The notes under the pieces are model-generated. The model searched no databases. It worked only from the letters and a program-made list of their open reading frames with translations, and was not told the DNA's origin. A stretch of 64,000 nt of DNA. It comes from Larus michahellis. Taxonomy: Eukaryota; Chordata; Aves; Charadriiformes; Laridae. Numbering within the stretch: position 1 is the stretch's first letter; each line of letters begins with the position of its first letter. The DNA is taken from positions 1,679,001 to 1,743,000 of the forward strand of contig NC_133903.1 in NCBI RefSeq assembly GCF_964199755.1, given 5' to 3'. Shown one piece after another: positions 58,761-64,000 of this stretch. A program made the position numbers and the translations under genes.

Positions 58761-61700
58761 CAAATTACGTATGCCCTGCAGTAGAGGGTGCAAGTCAAAG
58801 CTATCTGGGTAGTTCTTACTACTGCTGCTACGGATCTTGAGGAGTATGATCTCATTCGAAGCAAACAGTGATTGACAGGGTTGTGAAGAGTTTGTCTGAA
58901 TAGAGTGCAAGGAGTAAAACAAAAAGAAAATGGAAAAAGTCATGGGACATACACTACAGAACGGTTGGGGTTTAGACTATTTCATAGATCAATTAATACT
59001 TTATCCTAAGCCACAAAACACCATGTTCATGAGGGACTCTAATTATGCAGACATCTGTCAGGAGTGTTATTTGCATAAAGGTTTCTCAATAACCCAGACA
59101 ATCATTTCTAGTTAAGGTAAAGCCCCAGAAGGTGGGTCTCCCCTGACTGGGGAAGCAGAGATTTCCACATTAGCTGGGCCTCTGACACACAAGGAAGTAA
59201 TGAGAAATCAAACATTCTATGAAAGCAAATGTCAGGGAGATGAAGATATCTAGGGCCTGGTTTGAATCCTAGGGAAGTGAGCAAAATGGATCGCTTTAAC
59301 TTCTATGGCCTTAAACCCAGGCCTTCTGAGCTATGCAAATGGAAGCGTTAAAGCCCTGGAGTGTGGTAGAACGAAGAAGATGCTGCAGACATGGGATGAT
59401 ACAAGATTTCTTATTAAGGAAACATGCCGTGCTGCTGAAAAAGCGCTCAGAAGCACTGCACAAGCTGTTTCCAATCACTCCACAGTTAGAGTAAATCGCA
59501 CAGTTCCCTCCCTACACCAGTCCCGGATACATTCAGACCTTTGCTGTTAGCAGGTATATATTTAACTCTGTGATTTTTTTCTGATTCATTTAATACTTGT
59601 GCAGATAACTTTTATAAACACCACGAGTATTGGTTGAGGTAGGAACTGTGAGGAGTGGGAGTATGGGGCTGTAAAAGGCAGTTTCTTTCTTTTGTTTTCC
59701 TTATATTTTATGTCAATAATCTTAATATTCTTTCTTCTACAGCCAAATCAGCAGCATTTGTATTAATATAGATACTAAATGGCTGCATTATTCAGGGCCA
59801 GTTCCACTCCTTGGGTCACTGTTACAGCCAACTGTATAGTTATAACATTCTCCTTCTTCGTAATGAACATGTAATAATGAGACCGGTTTTACCTCCTGTG
59901 AGGAAGAGGACGAGATAAGGGCTGACTGCTAACGTCCTGCCTTCTCCATCTCAGGAAAAGCCAAGTTTTGAGCTGCCGTGTCCACTCACGCAACTTCTGC
60001 TACTTTGCTTTCACGCCAACTCCCGCTGGCACCGTTTCAGATAATTCTGAGATCTACAGCTTTTCTTTTTCACTCGCCACCATGGTAGATGCCACGTGCA
60101 AAAGACTCGGGGAGTCACGGATATTGTAAAAATCCAAAGTCCTCCCCTGTTGCAAGACTTGTGCAAGCAAAAGGAGATAAAAGCTGAGGAGGCCACAAAC
60201 TCCCCACTACCTGCTGTGCTGATTCAGTTATTCGCATCGGCCAGGCTCCTGTCTTTGTCCTTTCCCATGCTAGGGAAGACCTTTCCTTGTGACAACGGCA
60301 AGGGGAGGGATTGGTACCTCCGTTCTGAGGTTCCTACCGATCTTCCCGCACCCTGAAGCAAGGCAGGAGGTGGCAGGGAGAGGAGGAGAGAAGGGAGATT
60401 CACCCGGCTCAGAAGTGTGCTGCCTGTTTTTTTGTCAGAGAAAGTGTTTATTTACAATGCGGTTAGGTTTAGTTTGTTGCTAATTTAATTGCAAGGGTCC
60501 CTAATTTAGATAACACAACTGGTACAAAGTAGGGCTTAGAGCAGGTCTCGGGGCAGGAGGGAGAGGAAGGGGCCGAGCTGTGCCTCGGGGAGAGGCAGGG
60601 CTCCAGCCTGCGGGGCAGCGGGGATGCTCACGGGCTATTCGGGTGAAACAAGTGCAAATCGAGAGAGGAAGGACCGTAGGGAGACGGGCAGAAGCATTTC
60701 CCACTGTTCAGCACAGTGACAAGGACGTTATACCCCCACGTTCGAGCCCTGGCTCAAACTTCAGGTCCAACGCTGTCACATGGCTTTAGACACGGTGTCT
60801 AAGGCTCTGACCATGGTTTTAGCTGGAAGATACTTGAGTTGATGCTAATGATGCTTGACCCATCCTGGATGCAAGACCTTTTGTCTTTGTGGCAAAGCTA
60901 ATCCCAAATGAATATCGTCAGTCTGGCATTTACTTTCACCACAGCCCAAACCGGAACCTCAGACTTAGGTAGGGTTGTGCTCTGCCGTACGCTGTATTGT
61001 GGTGTTCAGGCAGGTACAGCAATATTCCTGAACCCAGCTCCCTGGAACCCCGTCACCTGCTTAAATCCAAGCCAAAGTGTCACCTCTAGCATCTGCTACA
61101 GTATTTTATAAGTTAAACTCAATAAACTGAGTTTATACCAGTTGTTCCCTACAGTTTTCCTCATGACAGTTAGCTTGCATTTTTTTCTGAATGCTCCCCC
61201 CACTTCCCATCATACTCCAGTGGGAATAAAACACGGCTCAGTCCTGTCATCTGCTTAATCTTTTTCTACCATTATGGTGACCGTGGCTGACCAACCTTAA
61301 TCCTTATCTTTTGTCAGAAGTTTGTTCTTTTGGAGTGAAATCTCTAGGTGTATCTTATGAAATAAGTCCAAGATCATTAGGATTTGTAGGAAAGTGGAGG
61401 GAAATTTCAGACTGAAAGCAGTGGAGCTCTGGCTGGAAACTTGGGAGGATGGCAGGGAGTAAACGGGGCGATTTGTCCCACTAAAAAAATTTAACCAAGT
61501 TTTCAAAATCATGGTTGGCAACTGTGGAGCATGCAAGTATCAAAGGGAAGTACGGGTTAAAGGGAGAAATCTAGTAAAAGAATGTATCCTTTGTGCAGGG
61601 AGGTTATGCATTTAACAGATCTCTACTGAGTTACTTAATAACATACCAGATGCCAGCGACTTTACAGAAAAATGGAATTAGAACTTCAATGTTAAAGCGC

Positions 61701-62944
61701 TAGCAGGCATTCCTCCTGACTGACCGTACATCGCTAGTGTATGAGACGTGCCTTCTGCCACAATAGTTCAAGTTTTGCGTTCCCTCTTTTCAGTGTTTTT
61801 ATTGTGGATCTATGAAATTGTTCCGGCTCTGTTTGCCATGCAACAAACGGACATTCATGTTCCATGAAATCACGAGCTGAGGACAGAGCCCTGCCATTCT
61901 GCCACAGCTGTAAATAGGGGAGCTTTTAGTGAACCCTCCTTTCTCCATCACCAAGTCTCGCACTCTACTGGGGGCTGTGAGTGAATCTGAGGAGGAGGAA
62001 AATTGTTTCCCCAGCACTAATCACGTTAAGAATTTCAAGCCTGGATGCCAGGAGGGTGATGAATGAGCGCTAAACTATCTTGATGGATCTTGAAGTTTCA
62101 CTAGAATTTCCCTTGCCTTGAAAACAGAGCCCAGCCACGTTAAGAAGTGCCATATCTTCACTGATGGACCTTCAAAGAGATTCCTCCTTCAAGGTATATC
62201 AGACATAAGACCCCAAGGAGAAGGACGGTATTGGGGCTTCATTGAGGTAGTCGTGAAAATTTTAGTTTTATCTCTTGTCATTAAGACGAGATTAATTACA
62301 TTAAGCTGTAATGGCTGCACTGCTGATACAGCTCTGTCAGGCCATTTCAGAGACAGGCTGGGGCTGAAGCCACCCACTCCATCTCCTGCAACCCTCCCTC
62401 TAAAAGTCTCTGCATCAGAACAGTCTGTGAAGCAGCTGCCCCAAGTTCTCCATCAGCACCTGCCCATTTCTGTCCTTAGCCCAGCACTTTTAGGAGCTTT
62501 TACAAATCTTAACGCAGGACTAAACATCTGCTATGACCTTATTGGGAAACTGAACTGAAAGTTATAATTTGTTTGCAATTTTTAATATGTCATTTGCAAA
62601 ATTTTTGTATTTCTTCATGAACCATGGGGTATTAAACTTTAATTCATTAGGAGATTCTTGATGAGTGACTCACACAAATGGTCGAGGCAAAAGAAACAAG
62701 ACTTTTTGTCCTTCTGAAGTCCACTTTGTCGATAAATTGGCTTTTCTTCAGTAATGTGATGTTAATTTTCCAGCACACTTAGGAGACACTTCCACCAGTC
62801 CTTTCAGTGCTTGCAAATATTTTGCAAACAGAGCAGCGGTGTTTGCTGCTCTGTGTGGTGACTGCTGGACTACCTGAGAGAAGAGGATGGCTTCATAGTT
62901 AAATTCACTGGACAGGGACCAAAACGTCCAAAACCTGCAGGGAT

Positions 62945-63002
62945 TTCCTGCGTGAGCTTGCACAAAACACTTAATCCCTTTTCCCCTCAGGCTACAACTG
63001 CG
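62945..63002 (+). repeat. MIR-like SINE relic
   Basis: GCGTGAGCTTGCACAAAACA, CTTAATCCC and TTTTCCCCTCAGG follow the MIR phrase order for the gtgaccttgggcaagtca / cttaacctct region. It is short and degenerate, so the call rests on only about 50 bases. Confidence 0.4.
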
Positions 63003-64000
63003 CCGAACCCCGGAGACACTAACGGTGTTCTCTGAACAGTCTGTAACATCTTCCCAGCCACGTCTCCAGCAGATTTCCAGCCCAGACTGGCGACACGTGC
63101 TGAATCCAAGGCACAAACCCGGACTCACCACCACTCACCCCCCAACCCCTGCCCTGCCTGGGGCAAGGCTGGGGTTTATCCACAGGAGCTGACCTTGATT
63201 CTCCCAGCAAGTTCCACAGCAGCAAGAGCTCCGTCCTCTGCTCTCAGCTCGAGAGACCTTTTTACCCTCACTCAGGTCCGTCCTCAGGACTCTGGTAAAA
63301 TAAATTCCCCTTCAGTTACTGTTTGAGCTGCACAGGATTTCATGTGGATTAAGTTTTTTATTTTGCACCATGCAGACCACTTTGGCTTTCTGATTTCAAA
63401 TGTGATCTAGATGTAGGGCCAGTCTTATTCTTGCATGGTTTTACTACCAGATTGTGAAACCTACTAATGGAATAGAAATGGTGTTAAACAACACATAAAG
63501 ACTAATCCCATGTCAGCACAACCTTTTAAAGAGCACCTAAGAAAACACAGTTGTTTTTTATATGAAATAGATTGGTATATTTACTAAAAGGAAAATTACA
63601 CAAGACATGCATGCACTTCCAAACAACTGACCTTTGAGCACATCGCCCCGTGGTCGCGTACATGAAAGCAAGGAAAGAGGTATTTTCTTCACTGACTTGA
63701 CTGAGATGTTAATAGGCACCTGGTTAACGAACCGGCACACTTTCACTGGACTCGAAGCGCATCGGGGATGGATTCTGTTCAGTAAACAGAGGTCTGCGGG
63801 AGCAGAAAAGTTGCCAAATTTGCCTAGCTTTTCCCAAGTGCATTCATGTTTCTCTCTAAATTCTGGAGTCCTCTTCTGAAAAGTTTTCAGGAAGACCAAA
63901 TGGAAACAATATTTTTTTTGCAGGTGAGAGGAAATCCAAACTAGAGAGATCCCATCCACGCTACGTGCTTTGACTGTTCTCTTACCTGGTCGAGTAACAG

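Larger units (their letters stand above)
56306..64000. other. Intergenic to the window end, no gene recognised
   Basis: Mostly AT-rich non-coding sequence with the relics listed separately. A GC-richer patch lies at 60500-60700. No exon of a neighbouring gene is recognisable before the window ends. Confidence 0.55.

Noticed and set aside
60735..60770. GTTCGAGCC resembling a tRNA B-box
   Set aside because: No A-box or acceptor stem at the right spacing.
62118..62558. 146-codon open frame on the + strand
   Set aside because: No domain match recognised; AT-rich surroundings without exon signals.
1..64000. Exons of PDGFA, FAM20C or PRKAR1B (human 7p22.3 neighbours)
   Set aside because: No characteristic peptide of these genes was recognised on either strand, so synteny is only assumed from memory.
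1..64000. tRNA genes, CRISPR arrays, phage or bacterial operons
   Set aside because: No tRNA B-box with matching cloverleaf, no spaced direct repeats and no prokaryotic gene arrangement was found. The splice structure is eukaryotic.

Overview
The window looks like a stretch of a bird nuclear chromosome. Three things point that way: an intron-containing vertebrate forkhead gene with GT-AG introns, two CR1-type LINE 3' fragments, and a very low density of young interspersed repeats in 64 kb. A non-avian sauropsid cannot be formally excluded. There are no operons, tRNAs, CRISPR arrays, phages or other prokaryotic features.

Only one protein-coding gene can be supported: FOXL3 (forkhead box L3), + strand, three coding exons at 10759-10865, 11582-11750 and 12102-12581. 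The reading frame is intact and encodes 251 residues: an acidic and tyrosine-rich N-terminus, a complete forkhead DNA-binding domain, a run of seven arginines, and a C-terminal FSIDYIL motif that fits the eh1 (Groucho/TLE-binding) consensus. Upstream lies a GC- and CpG-rich promoter-like segment. A good splice acceptor 22 bases before the start codon suggests that a non-coding first exon lies further upstream. From memory, human FOXL3 lies on 7p22.3 near FAM20C, PDGFA and PRKAR1B; no exon of those genes was recognised here.

The remaining ~62 kb is non-coding. Bases 1-10158 are the upstream flank, with several AT-rich segments dense in homeodomain cores and one CR1 fragment (7312-7553). Bases 12582-14250 are the probable 3' UTR and downstream flank. 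Bases 14250-36100 hold more candidate conserved non-coding elements, a MIR-like relic, an L2/MIR-like relic and a 40-bp-period minisatellite. At 36120-36570 is a strong CpG island with no evident gene, followed by a second CpG cluster at 37130-37400. These are the best candidates for an undescribed promoter or lncRNA start. A third CpG-rich segment lies at 45130-45620. Bases 45621-64000 contain another CR1 fragment (56190-56305), a second MIR-like relic, and AT-rich regulatory-like segments. Several relics of an old amniote repeat family (phrases like tcaatggga and gtgtaaat) are scattered through the window.

The overall picture is a developmental transcription-factor gene inside a small gene desert that may carry distal enhancers. 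Conservation could not be computed, so every enhancer call is an inference from composition and motifs.
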